A stretch of DNA of 64,000 bases, taken from assembly GCA_030789695.1 (NCBI GenBank), contig CM061140.1:84010422-84074421 (forward strand). Reading direction: 5' to 3'. Both the position numbers and the translations under genes were made by a program. Origin of the DNA: Scilla litardierei (taxonomy: Eukaryota > Streptophyta > Magnoliopsida > Asparagales > Asparagaceae). Each line of letters begins with the position of its first letter. Within the stretch, counting starts at the first letter, position 1. Below are positions 21,718-33,432 of this stretch, in pieces. Below the pieces are notes generated by a model, which was given only the letters and a program-made list of their open reading frames with translations, did not search any database and was not told where the DNA came from.

Positions 21718-22484
21718 TCACCCAGCTCGAAACTGTAGACGAAACTTGTGGGACAGATCGCCAAAGGAGTCAATCGACCTGTCGGGCAAGTCATTGTACC
21801 ATTCCACGATGGACTTCTTCAGAGTCGTTTGGACGGCATGACAGAGGAGCTCATCATCTGCTCCTTGGATCTCCATCACCCCCCTGTAGCACTGCACATA
21901 TTTGAGTGGATCGACCAAACCGTCGTACAATTCAAGCTGAGGTAGCTTGAACCTACGTGGTATCGGATTTGAGATCACCCTTTGGGTCAGCGGGTTGACT
22001 TCTTTGGGATGTAGGGGAGGTGTAGGCGACCTTCGTGCGGTGCCCAACCATCTCGGAGCTCTTGCCTGTAGTTGGAACCACCAGATGAGCCACCTCGGTG
22101 CTCAGGAGAGTCCCTTCTATATGCCCTGGGAATCGGTCTTCGCTCGCGACTCAGCCCCCGGCGGTCATTGTGCCTAGGAGAGAGGCGCTCAGCCCGAGGG
22201 GGGCTTCTGCCTTGATGGGGGCATCCTTTGCACCTAGGGCTTGGCGTTCTCATATGAGGGTGGCTCTCCACAGTTTGATCTCGTGGGATGCTCTCCCGCA
22301 CTATCTCGATCGATGTATAGGGGACTCCCAGGCTCCCCTGCTGGATCAGCTCCCTCGTAATGGCGATGTAATGTCGCTGTCGGGCGACTGCTTCTGCACC
22401 AAGCCGTCTTTGTATTACAGCCTCCTCCTCATTGAACCGTCTCTGCCTAGCGGCCACCTCTTCATCATCGAGACACCTCTGCAT
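21718..22484 (-). pseudogene. Tat gag, N-terminal and capsid-like part
   Basis: 22484-21987 has an Arg/Glu-rich start with EEEAVIQRRLGAEAVARQRH and an Arg/Ser/Pro-rich stretch. The overlapping frame 22047-21718 carries the Retrotrans_gag-like core (PRRFKLPQLELYDGLVDPL, KKSIVEWYNDLPDRSIDSF, FRLQF). A frameshift joins them near 22000. From 21717 to 21142 the gag is degraded by several stops. Confidence 0.8.
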
Positions 22485-22823
22485 AGCAGCTAACTCCTCT
22501 TAATCGAATCGCTTCCTTTGAGCAGCCGCTTCTTCATCAAATTCAGGGAGGAGGTTCCGCTTCACATTGATGGGTCTGAAGGGGCCTGGTGTTGGAGGCC
22601 GTCTCACAGATTTTTCCGCAGCCATGCCCTTCATTACTTAGTCCAAAATTTCAATGTTTTGATAGACGCCACAGGCTGCAGCCTCAATGGTAGCGTCTGG
22701 CCCCTCGAGGGGAAGATTTCTCTGGGGGACCTCCTAGGAGAGGGGGTCTCCTCGAGCATTGGTTGTTTTCTGCTACGATGACTGCGATGACTTTGTGTAT
22801 GGTCTGCCATGGATGTAACCCAG

Positions 22824-22844
22824 CATCCCACAGACGGCGCCAAA
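22824..22844 (-). promoter_or_regulatory. Tat primer-binding site
   Basis: On minus, TTTGGCGCCGTCTGTGGGA directly follows the LTR end, the classical Tat-branch PBS. Confidence 0.9.
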
Positions 22845-24195
22845 TGTTGCGGGGTAAAATCTGCTAACAGTGAATTTGTATCAAAATGGAAATCAGGGTT
22901 ACAATGATTACAAGTGTGTAGGGGTAGACGAGGCTAGTTATGCATCCGAGAGCACTTTGAGGAGGAAGACCTCAAGATCTCCCTTCATTTGGTGAATGTC
23001 ACACGTCGATTGGTGAAGGTCACCGCGGGTCACTTCGACCGCTGGTAGTTAAGGTGAGCTTCCTGCAAGAAGAACAACTCGTCAGAAAGGCTCGGTTGGC
23101 TGTCAACCGAGAGCCTCTCTGATGCTTAAGTCAATTGATGACTATTTATAGAACATCAGACATGATGGGCGATCTCAAAGGTAGATCGGCACTCGCGTGG
23201 CAGACGTGTGGAATCATGAATATATGGAGGATATTCGACCTTGAATGTAAATAGACTAGTCATAACCCGTGCCCGCGGGCACGGGGCATTCAAGATTTTT
23301 TCCCCGCAAAATCTTTGTCCCAAAAAAATATTTTTACAGCCAAAAATTTAAAAGAACAACAAATTAGCATAAAAAAATTTAGAGGCACGGCCGCCTTCGG
23401 CGAGGAAAAATAAATTCGTTCGGGCGCCTTCGGCGCAGAACAATAATTTAGCGCATAGACATTTAGCGGGCGCCTTCGGCGCGGGCACCTTCGGACCTCT
23501 ACTTGAGGGGTTAATTGAAACAGACGCCCAAAAAGCTCAGCCCGCCTCTTTGAATGCACATTCCCTTTGTTTTTTTGGGTTTCAATTTTTTTGGGCGGGT
23601 GTTTCGATTAGTGCAAAAACGGGTGAAAATGAGAATGGTGGGTTTGAGTGTGTGTAGTGTCTTGGAGTTTTTGGTATTTTTGCATGGGGGTGTGATTTTG
23701 GGTGTTTGGGTTTGTGTGTGTTTTTCAGGGGGGGGGGGGGGGTTGGGTGGAGTTTTGTGTTTTTTGGGTTTTGGGTTTAAGAAGGTTGTCCCATGTGGCG
23801 ATGTGACATTGCCACATGTGACAAAGATTCAAAAACCTCCCTCTTTTGTAATATAGATGTATTAGGGTTTCTTATTGATTAGCCAACCCCTTTGTCGATG
23901 GAGGAGAGGGGGTATTTATAGGCTGTTGGAGTCGGTTGCTTTAGCTGAGCTGGTGGTACCAGGGTGTCAGAAGGTCGACTGAGGATGTCAGAGCCAAAAC
24001 TTCAGGCACGCAGTTGTCAGGTTGTCAGGCGTGAAACGGTGAGGTGCACAATTGTCAGGCTATCTGTTGTGAGATTGTCAGAGATATTTATGGCAGGTCA
24101 CCTCCATCTTGAAGTCTCAAGTCCTTCCTTGGGTGCGATTCTTTTGGGTGGAGAGTTAGGCGAGCTACCTTTGGGGAGAGCTACCTTTGGGGTGA
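22845..24195 (-). repeat. Tat 5' LTR, interrupted by a Helitron
   Basis: The inner border is exact: TGTTGCGGGG at 22845 next to the PBS. The outer border is uncertain. I place it before TGTCACGCC at 24196, but no duplication confirms this. A Helitron splits it at 23256-23857. Confidence 0.6.
23256..23857 (-). mobile_element. Non-autonomous Helitron, 602 bp
   Basis: On minus it begins TCTATATTAC (23857 downward) and ends in the perfect palindrome CCCGTGCCCGCGGGCACGGG (23285-23266), a 6-nt spacer TTATGA, and CTAG (23259-23256). It sits between A and T of the host, with no target duplication. All are Helitron hallmarks. It encodes no RepHel protein. Inside are two exact GCGCCTTCGGCGC palindromes (23424-23436, 23470-23482) and a run of 15 G at 23728-23742. 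Confidence 0.82.
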
Positions 24196-25085
24196 TGTCA
24201 CGCCTCGCTCCCCATTATACTTGGGAGCGAGGATGCGAGTGCATCCGCATGGGCTGAAGCGGTGAAGCTCCAACCCAATAAGCATCTGTGGATAAAACCA
24301 ATCGTAGACAACTTGCATGCGCTCAGAAATAATAGAAATAACATTCAATTTTCAGCCAACATCAAGAAAAAGTACACAAGTTAACTAGGCCTTAAGCATG
24401 GCCAACAAAAACAGAATTATAAAAATGGGTACATATCGTACAAAAGTGACATAAAAGGAAACTTAAGCAGCAGCAAGTGAATCTTGGAAACTAGTCCGTA
24501 GCAGGGAGAACTCCTGGATCAGCAGGTCAGTCTCCTCAATCAATCCATCGTTAATGCAACCTGTCTAGTGTCCTAACATACATTTCAAATAACATGGAAA
24601 TCTATGTCAGCAAGGGTCCTTGGCAAGCAAAAGTTATGAGTGGGACCCTTGGCAAGTTTTCAAAATGGTTTACATGGCAGTTAAAGCATTTAGGATAAAC
24701 GAGCAATTATAAATTCCGAGATTACGCTAGTATGGCAGTTCATTATTAAGTGAAAACATGTCAGTTCAAGTAAAAGTGAAAACATGGCAGTTCTATTTAA
24801 CAGTTAAAAACCTGGCAGTTCTATTAAAATTAAACTGTAGCAGTTCTATATGTTAAAACATGCTCAATATAGCATTTTAATCTGTTCAATAGTGTGTTCA
24901 AGTGTGTGTCTTTGATTCACGTCTTTAGACGGAAAATAAGTGCATCCACCTTCGAGTGCCCCCATAAGGTGACCCTTTTACTACCGACTAGTGCCCGCAA
25001 ACCCAACCCCATCCACGTGTACTTTCTCGACCACGAGCCAGAATCAGCCAACCGGCCATCATGAGTTATATACTGGACACGAGCC
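24196..25085. repeat. Possible gypsy LTR fragment
   Basis: Starts TGTCACGCCTCGCTCCC, resembling chromovirus-type LTR ends, and carries a 10-bp inverted repeat (CCTCGCTCCC 24203-24212, GGGAGCGAGG 24223-24232). It contains repeated GGCAGTTCTAT-like motifs around 24730-24850. No CA end, coding region or partner was found. The Athila-type LTR at 25086 may have cut it. Confidence 0.35.
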
Positions 25086-26909
25086 TGATCGCTTCCGGGC
25101 GTACACCCAAAAGAGCGACCGTGTAGTTTTACCGTAAGCGCATGGTATAGCGACGAGCGGGTATCGAACACAGGGAGGACGTATGACAGTGCCTTCTCCG
25201 AACAACCTGGCTATAAGGACCGAAAAGAGGGAATTTGCCTTTCGGCGATCCTGTCACAATCGTCAGACAAAGTATAGAGATATAAAATCAAATAAAGACG
25301 CCTAGGGAATAGGGAATCCCCGCTACTCACCGTATCTCGTCAATATGATTCATTGGTATCACAATTGCTAGGGTAGAATTCCGGATGAACTAGTTGCAAC
25401 TGAATGTAAAACCTAGCTCACGCTCTCGCGCTGTTGTCGGTCTATAGCAAACCTAGGTTTGGGTCCAATCTCTTGCAAACCCTAGCCTAGGCAAGCTAGC
25501 ATTAGGATCAACATCATTGTTCAATCACATCCCGAGCCCACTCTCGTACAAACTCGGGCCACGACCTAGGTTTGGATAGTTCCTACCCGTCCAATCTCTT
25601 GCAAATGGGTATCGGTATGAAATTGCAACCGAGAACCCTAGTATCGGTCCAATCTCTTGCAAACCGATACTACGGTAACTCAATTTCAACCCAATTCGGA
25701 CTTCTAGGGTTTCCTATCGAATTGGGATCCAATCTCTTGCAAATCCCAATCAATATGAACACCTGGCTATCCGTAATATATCGATCCCAAACTAACCCTA
25801 ATAGCAATTCTAGCAATAGTTCTACCAAATCATCACAAATCGGAAATTGGGCTCGTAGGGTTCATCCCCACGCCCTAAGACGTTACGACTACTCACAAAT
25901 CATTTCACAAATAGAAGAATAATCAATTGAAATAGCAATAGAATTCATGGCAATATTCAAATGAGCAATAAAAATAAGATTTTTAATGAAGAGGGAGACA
26001 AACCAGTTTAGTTCTCCAAGAATCCAACAAAAATAACCTTTTCTCTCCTCTCCAATCACAAGAATCAAAAGCTAAAAAGTTTAATCTAAAAGGCTGCCAA
26101 AAAGTAAGGAAAAGCTCTCTAACCTAGGTTAAAAACTGGGGTTAAATACCCCCCAAAATCGTCCAAAAAACTGTGACAAAATTGCCCCTGCGCAGCCTGA
26201 AAATCGCAATTTACGCTACAGGCAGCGCGGCTCACTCGGCCGAGTGACAAAAGTCGCTCGGCCGAGTGGGAGACCCTGAGAATTTCCAGTAAGTCTGGGG
26301 TCTTGGGGGTCTTCACTTCGGGGGTCACTCGGCCGAGTGAGTTGTCGTCACTCGGCCAATTGGCTTCTCTTCACTCGGGCGGTCGGTAATTGCCACTCGG
26401 CCGAGTGGGTCTTCTGATGCTCAGACTGACGAAAACAGTAAGTTGGGACTTTTTGATGGGCGTCGTCTGAGTGCCACTCGGGCGGACGGGGTTTCGTCAC
26501 TCGGTCGATGTGGCTTCTGATGCTCGGCCGAGTGCACACTTGGAGCGTGTCCGATCTGGCCGGCCGAGCGGGGTCTCGCTGGTCGGCCGAGTGACTCCTT
26601 CACTTGGCCGAGTGAGACACTAAAAATGCCCATTCTGAGTGTTTTTGCCTCCTCGTCGCTCCTACGACATTCTTTCTTCTTCCGCTCCTCTCCAATCTTA
26701 AAATACCCCTCAGGGAAGTCCTCGGCGACACTCCGGAGTAGGTGTATCTCGGAATCACTCCAAATCGCTCCAAATCTCCTGAAATACGACAAAAACAACA
26801 AATAGTGAAAAGTATCGCAATATTGTCGATAAATCGTGAAAAACGTGATTTGAGCGATCTAAATGGCATGCAATCATGCGGAAAAAAGGTGTAAAATATG
26901 GAGTGATCA
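25086..26909 (-). repeat. Athila-type LTR (3' LTR of a broken element)
   Basis: Bounded by TGATCGCTTCC and GGAGTGATCA, with the PPT AGCTTGGGGGATTT (minus) abutting at 26910. It has about ten CTCGGCCGAG-type palindromes at 26220-26610 and repeated CCAATCTCTTGCAAA motifs around 25465-25745. It is a relative of the LTRs at 15433 and 17308. Confidence 0.85.
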
Positions 26910-28800
26910 AAATCCCCCAAGCTTACCTCTTACTCGTCCTCGAGGAAGATAAGTAAAAGGCGAACCCGGTGGATTCAGAAAACGAAAACGACGAAAAACG
27001 GAAAACGAAAAGCGAAGAAGAAAGAAGAAAGCGAAGAGGGAAGCTGCTAGATCATTTTTCTCAGGACGTGGGTTTTGCTTACTTATATAGCATGCACCGA
27101 ATGTAAAACACATGTCAAAGACTTTTATTTCGATATCATAGTATAATGGTGCAAATAGAAATAGAAAACCCAAGAATATTGATATAGCATGAAAAACAGA
27201 ATAATTCTAAAATGAACATCGTTTGAATCATTTAAAGCGGTAAACAATATCGCAGATCACACACTTTTCAATTGAATGCTTTCTATGAGGAGTATAATAA
27301 TATCACGCAATAGAATAGAAAGAATAGAAAAGCGTGGATTTCATGAAATGAGTGCTAGGCATAGATTTCTGGATTTCATGAAGCTAAAACAATCTCACCG
27401 AGTATAGAATATTACTTAGCCTAGGTTGTCGTGCACCGTCAAGTAGTCACTCTCTCACACATCATTGGATTCTCCCCCCAGGCTTATCTATAAGCGTGGT
27501 GGCATAAAAAACAATATTTACATCCCCATTTTTATGAAGCTCCAAAAGTAATAAAAATAAAGGCAAAAAGAGGGAAGAAAGAGAGAACATGAGATGGGAT
27601 CGTTTATTGAGATTCTTTTCTTTTTCTCTTTTTTCTCCTTTTTTTTCATATAGCATATATACAAAATGATCCAAAATCAAAGAGAAATAAGGATATATAA
27701 GAACTTTTCTTTTTCTTTTTGGTTTTGGGAAATTTGGAGCTAGGATTTTAATAACGGGGGAAATGCCAAATACTAGAATCGCTAAGGGGAGATTCACCAA
27801 TGATTTTAAAATAGAGAATTGATGTTCAAGATATGTGGAGAAGGAAATAAATATGTCTCTCAGTTCACTCTATAAGACGTGCACGACAACTTCAGCAGGG
27901 TAATCTAATCTACTCAGTTTCGATCACAAAAAAGCAAAACTAATCCAGATTTATCATAGCTAACATCATTCAATCATCCTGAAGTGAAGTGTACAAGTCA
28001 TGCAAATAGAAGTGATATAGGAAAAGAAAACGGTACTCCAGATATAAGCATTCAATGCGTGAATCTTGGTGTGTTTTCTGCGATAGCATACATATGAATA
28101 TTCAGACTCAGCTAATAATTAAATTTCATCCATTTTCATACGGAAAAAGTGTGGGTTACTATCTCTAAATGCAAGGCAAATCACAGCATATGATATGAGA
28201 AATAAAATCTAAGACATGACAAATATAGCATGCATATAGAGAAAGCTAACTCCACGTCATCATCATCACAGAAAAATCATCTCTAGCATGAGATGAAAGA
28301 AGTAAAAGATAAAAAGGGAAAATGAAACTAATTACAATGCAGCACACAAAGAAAACAAGAAAAACGTGATGCATGGTAAAAAAGGAAAAAGTGATGAAAG
28401 TGAGTGCAAAAGCGGAAAATGGCGTGAAAAAAAACTAAAAATAAAGGTGGTAAATCGAAAAGAACGTGAGAACTGACTCCCCCAAGCTAAAGGGCACAGT
28501 GTCCTCAATGTGCGAAGTGTGGCACACTGAGAGACGTGTAATGTGAGGGGAAGGTGAGGATGCATGCATGAGGAAAAAGAAAATAAAAATAACGAAATGA
28601 AAAATATGAAGCGGACATGATGCATGCAGATATAGGAGTGAATCCGATATAAAAGTGTGACACCAAAAATCTCTCCCTCTCTCCCAAAAATGATATAGAA
28701 ATATATGAACAAAATGTGGACCCAAATCAGTGAGGGGAGGGGGGTGGGCAAAAATCATCAGGACCGAGCAAAGACGGGCAGCAAGACGGCAAAACAATTG
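26910..28800 (-). other. Athila-type 3' noncoding internal region, truncated
   Basis: Starts with the PPT at 26910-26924. It resembles 4442-6200 in layout, including further PPT-like motifs at 27471-27481 and 28477-28488, the latter followed by CACAGTGTCCTCA as at 5930-5950. No gene is seen. At about 28800 it joins copia gag abruptly; pol, gag and the 5' LTR are missing. Confidence 0.7.
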
Positions 28801-29018
28801 GCGGTCCAATCAGCAACAGGAGTTGTTGGCTTTTCGTATCCTGACTCTACGATGTCCCAAATCTCATAATTCATACTTTGGAGATGAATCTCCATTCGTA
28901 TTTTCCAATATGAGTAATTTGAACCATCAAATAGAGGAGGACGAGTTTGAGAGTGCCCTTCAGGTTGCTGATTGTAGTTGTGCGGAACTGCGTTCATGTT
29001 TGAGGAACTTGCTGCCAT
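28758..29018 (-). pseudogene. Copia gag N-terminal stub
   Basis: From ATG at 29018-29016 the minus frame reads a copia gag start with PPLFDGSNYSYWKIRMEIHL and YEIWDIVESGYEKP. It loses similarity after VADWTA at about 28800, where unrelated sequence begins. It lies 20 bp inside the PBS, so it is the true start of the element. The rest of gag-pol and the other LTR are gone. Confidence 0.85.
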
Positions 29019-29027
29019 CTTAACCTC

Positions 29028-29039
29028 GCTCTGATACCA
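29028..29039 (-). promoter_or_regulatory. Copia primer-binding site (tRNA-iMet type)
   Basis: TGGTATCAGAGC on minus, the exact initiator-Met PBS, two bases inside the LTR end. Confidence 0.92.
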
Positions 29040-29041
29040 AA

Positions 29042-30350
29042 TGTAATTTTAGCCTGTAAGGATCAATACACTAGAGGGGGGGTGAATAGTGTATATTAAA
29101 AAATTGTCGCAAATAAGATGTTAGTAATATTTGCAAAGATGACACAGAAATAAAATGACAAGTGCTAAAAATTAAACCAATCGCAAACACAGAGATTTAT
29201 CCTGGTTCGGATCCTTGTGATCCTACTCCAGTCCTCTACCCCGTAGAGATTTTTAATCCACTATAATCACTTGCCCCGCAAGCACGAACTTACAAAAGTG
29301 GCGACACTCTCCGTGTCCCAAACTTTGTCAATCTCTAAACAGAGATTCCAACCTGTTAAATAAGAAATAGAAAAACACCTATAGCCTTGTTATAAATTTC
29401 AGAGAATGAATTCAAGGATGGTGTTTAGAAGATGAACTTCAAGATGTAAAAGATATGTAATGAAGCGCAACACTTGAAGTTCTCTGGTTCATAAAAGAAG
29501 AGAGAGATCTATTGATATCTTCTTGCAATTATGAACACAAACAACTTTCCAAAAGTGATGTTGAAAATCCAAGTTCTTCCGTTCTTAAAAGAAGAGAGAA
29601 ATCTAATGATTTCTTCTTACAAATAAGAAAAGAACAACTAATGGCAGAATTACTTAAGAAAATCAATGACTTGCTTTCAACAAAATCAGAATTTAGAAGA
29701 GGAAAGTGTGTGGAAAATGAGAGGGGGTACCCCTCCTTTTATAGGTTTTAGAAACGGTTGTGAACGGCTCTAAAAGAGACGTTGCACAACGTTCAGAAAC
29801 TGAGAGGAACGTTGGAGAACGGTCAGAAACTGTTCTGGAAAGTTTCAGTCCCAAAAGCATTTTGGCATGCTACGAAAATTCGTAGCCTGCCAATTTTGAA
29901 ACGGTCACAAACGGTCACAAAATTTTGGTGACGTGGAATAGACAACGGATAGATCCTTGTCTGAAAGTATCAAGTCAAAATATAACTGTTTTGGTAGGCT
30001 AGAAAAAATCCTAGTAGGCTAGTACTGAAAAATACGAATTTTGACTTAGGATCAAATGAGTTAGGAGATGATGTAGATTTGAGCTTAGGGGTATATGATA
30101 AGATATAACCAAGGCCCTGAAGCTATCTAAAAAGTAAAAATTACATCATTCCGTAGATACGTGTTTCACACGTAATTTGAGTAGGAAGGTTGTTTTTGCA
30201 AAATCTCTTTGTACTTTGATCATATGCGAGATGTGAACGAATTTGCGTTGAAGCTGCATATCTGCATAGATAAAGTTAGTAACATGAAATATATTGATTT
30301 GTCACATCAAAACCTTATGGAAGAGAGGATGGAATTTCCAAGTTCCAACA
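29042..30350 (-). repeat. Copia 5' LTR
   Basis: 1,309 bp from TGTAATTTTA to GTTCCAACA. Same family as the solo LTR at 2016-15067. Contains GAAGAGAGAAATCTAATGAT motifs repeated at about 29590. Confidence 0.9.
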
Positions 30351-31183
30351 ATTTACACCATTAATACTCCACAAATAGAGGCATCTGAGCTGCCAGAGGA
30401 GGACACATTTCTGGGCCTATTAAGTAGCATTGTGTACATAGTTCGTTCCACTAATCCAATGACTTTAATTACATGTAATCCTTTTGGGCATGAATTTCAC
30501 AATTTTATTATTCATCGCATCTCTTCTGCAGGTACCATTGATGATGGAGTCCATGCTCAAGCTGAGGGGGACAAGATATACTTCTATATCGTGGAAGAGA
30601 TATCTGAGCCCACAGATTGCAGTTACTTATGATGAGACAACTGAGACAAGACACTCGGGGAGTATCACTACAGAGCCAGAAGTTACAGTTCAGGAGGAGG
30701 CCACATAGAAGAGTGCACCCCCTTTGCCTTCCATCACCATGGCTCAACATCCATCAGAGGACCATCCTTCAGAGCTAACTGCTCCCATTAAGGGAGAATC
30801 TTTCACCCACTCTTTTCCTTTATTCGAATCAACCACTATTTATGATAATTATTGTGATTCGGGTACTGATGACATGTCTTATCTTTTGCAGGATACACTC
30901 GCGCATAAGAAGGAAATAATTTGGGACATATACCCTGATGAGCAGGATGTATTATACGGCATGTCTGACGAGGAGAGTAAGGAGCCACCTACAATGGATG
31001 CTATCGAATATGATCAGGAGGTACGCTGGAATGAGTTTGACGATGAGGAGGAGTCACATGATGAGACCCACACTAATTTGCCAGAGCAACCGAGGAGCTT
31101 GGGGAAGACACCGGGAAGAGAGCAGACGTGGTGTACGAGAGTAAAGATCTATTTTCAGGGAAGTATCGTCGACCATTATTTAT
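30351..31183 (+). pseudogene. Retroelement coding relic with acidic region
   Basis: Plus-strand open frames in shifted registers. 30351-30632 includes EFHNFIIHRISSAG and EGDKIYFYIVEE, resembling the Athila-1 linker (ADGIYVRYEGDTLRFYND). 30724-31183 is strongly acidic (GMSDEESKEPP, NEFDDEEESHDE). No start, zinc finger or enzyme motif was found. It is probably the internal part of an Athila-like element. Its downstream piece is at 31277-31450, and a paralogue seems to lie at 56533-57321 plus 62732-62905. Confidence 0.5.
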
Positions 31184-31276
31184 CTTCCATATCTCTTTTG
31201 ATGATCTTCTCTGCAATATATATATATTTCGGGGTTGAAAATTTCCCATCGGGTTGACGCGGCTTATCTCTTTCAG

Positions 31277-31450
31277 GGTACAAGTGAAGTCCTTGGAGAG
31301 ATGATGGGAACCGCATTGCTAGAATCTGATGGAATCCATGGAGACATGCACCTGGCAGAGCCATGAAAGGAGCAGTTGGAGCAGTTGCCTACACCGACAA
31401 AGATACTGGATCCGCCTTTTGCTACATGTGGTATCAATCCAATAGTGTAG
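31277..31450 (+). pseudogene. C-terminal coding piece, paralogue of 62732-62905
   Basis: After a TCTTTCAG acceptor-like site the frame reads MMGTALLESDG, later KEQLEQLP and ILDPPF, ending at a TAG (31448-31450). An in-frame TGA interrupts it near 31364. The copy at 62732-62905 has the corresponding MLGGALLEPDG, KEQEEQLHAP and ILDPPF and a stop at the same place. Similarity continues into the 3' flank. Function unknown. Confidence 0.5.
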
Positions 31451-31499
31451 CTGTAGTGTAGATTTTTATGATTTAAATAAAAATGAATCCTCTAAATAG

Positions 31500-31981
31500 C
31501 GAGAGGATCGTATAGGAATTTTATGCGTTCCTAGTTTAATAAATTCACCCCTTATGATGATTACACAATAATCTTTTGCTATATGTGGTATAAATTCTCG
31601 TAATTTGATTTTACTCTCGGTTGTAAGAGTGGTTTACTTGATCCCAAGTTGTGGGATTCAAGGACATCAATTATGTATTAATTACACTTCTAGGGTTTCT
31701 ACAAGTGGGTTGGAAGGAAACCTCAAGTTAAGGTTCTAACTTAAGTATCCAGGTGCTATCTCGGATGGAAGGGACGTATGATTATTGGGAACAAGTCGGG
31801 TTTGGCTTGGGTAATCTGAACCCTTGAAACATCCTTGTCTTTGCATTGCTAATTTAGTGTTTCATTTAATTTTGCACCTTTGTTGGATTAGGATTTTAAT
31901 TAGGCGTAATTTCTTAATTATTTTTATAAACACTATTCAACCCACTCTTCTAGTGTTTCCCTCGTAGCCAAGGTCCTTACA
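31500..31981 (+). repeat. 3' end of a copia LTR, plus strand
   Basis: Typical copia LTR ending: a TTTTATAAACACTATTCAACCC stretch followed by CTTCTAGTGTTTCCC and CCTTACA at 31981, the mirror of the LTR starts at 2016 and 29042. The TG start was not located, and no PBS follows. Confidence 0.6.
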
Positions 31982-32242
31982 GAAATGCTTTGAATTGTAA
32001 ACAACTTAATTCATGTGGGGTAAGTAGGAAGACTTTCCATTTTCTTTGTCTTTGGATATGTCAAGTGCATGTGTAAAATTGAAACAGTGTTTCTTTTTGG
32101 CATGAACACTACGGCTAAGAGCAAAGAGAGAGAGATTTTCATTGCATGTAGGAATAGACAATTATGGGGTGTGGGGAGTTCTTGAATTCTCGGCCAAGAG
32201 GGAATGAGGTTGGCTTTGGAAATGTAAAACCTTAAGGCTAAA

Positions 32243-33394
32243 TGATGAATGGATATTTCATATGCTTTTAGTGGTGTTCTTCCATGCTTTATATTAGACA
32301 AAACCCACATCCTATATGCCACTTTATCATATTTTTGTTCACTTTTACTTATTGGATGTTCGTGCACATTTCATGTTGAAATCTATCTGAAAAGAGCTAA
32401 AGAGAGTCAAAGAAGTGAAAGGAGCAAATAAGGCGAAGAGATAGAACCAAAAGAAGAGAGAATTGAAGATAAGCAGCTCCACGCAATCGTGTGTGGTGTC
32501 GCCTAAATCAAGCCCAAATGAAGCAGCCAAGAGAAATCGACGCGATCACGTGGTAAGTCCCAAATGGCTGCATTGGAGTGTGAAAATGGAGCCCAAAACA
32601 TGCTAAGGAGAGGCCATTCGACGCGATTGTGTAGACCTATGACACGGTCGCATAAAGGGTACCAACTCTCTATAATGTTTGAGCCAATATCCATGCGGTC
32701 GTGTGAAATCCGGCGCGACCGCATCAACCCAAATTTCCAAGGCCAAAACTCCTGCTATTTTGCTCATAGTCACACGGTCGCATGGCTACCCAATACGACC
32801 ACATTGATTCAATAATTTTCAGATCTCCAAAGTGTGTAACTTCTTCGAGATCGACGTGACCAAGTCGACACCTCGACACGACCGCGTCGAACCAAGATTC
32901 CGAAGCAATTTTGAAGCACATCTTCAAGCTAAGATCAACGCGACTGCGTCGATCTTCCACGTGATTTTTTTGGGTCAAATTTCTCGCAAAGCTATAGGGT
33001 TGTAGGGGATTATTTAAGCATGGAAGCACCATCTGCGACGAAGGAGGTGACCCTTAGCTGTGATTTCCACCCCTTTTCCTTTCCTTTCTTATTTTTTAGG
33101 AGTAGAATTAGGTTAGATTAGGTTTTTTCTTGGTTTTGCTCCGTTGGTGCGCATGTACTCTTTGATATCTTGTATGCAACGATTGAAAGCTAAGTATTTC
33201 TCTTTATTTCATGTTTTTAATTGCTTTATGTTCTTCTTGTTGTTTCTTTGTGTATTCCATGTGATTCCATATATGTTTTGTGAGTAGTATTTTTATCTAG
33301 GGTTTGGTCAATCTTTGTTGTGGATTGACTATGGATTAATCACATTGTTGGCTATTGAATGGTCATTTAGGGTTATGCTTAGGAAATTTATTAT

Positions 33395-33432
<38 letters not shown>

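Larger units (their letters stand above)
19025..22844 (-). mobile_element. Tat-type Ty3/gypsy internal region, 3' half missing
   Basis: On minus: PBS, gag, protease, reverse transcriptase and the start of RNase H, ending where the Athila-type LTR begins at 19024. Integrase and 3' LTR are not in the window. Many stops and frameshifts make it a relic. GC content is visibly higher than in the flanks. Confidence 0.88.

Noticed and set aside
22098..22493. Plus-strand 131-codon frame
   Set aside because: Lies antisense to the Tat gag and has no motif of its own.
31414..31600. Imperfect repeat of about 25 bp (TTTTGCTAYATGTGGTAT) at 31414 and 31573, as possible LTR or duplication borders
   Set aside because: Only one short match with several differences. 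No TG/CA ends or further similarity support an element.
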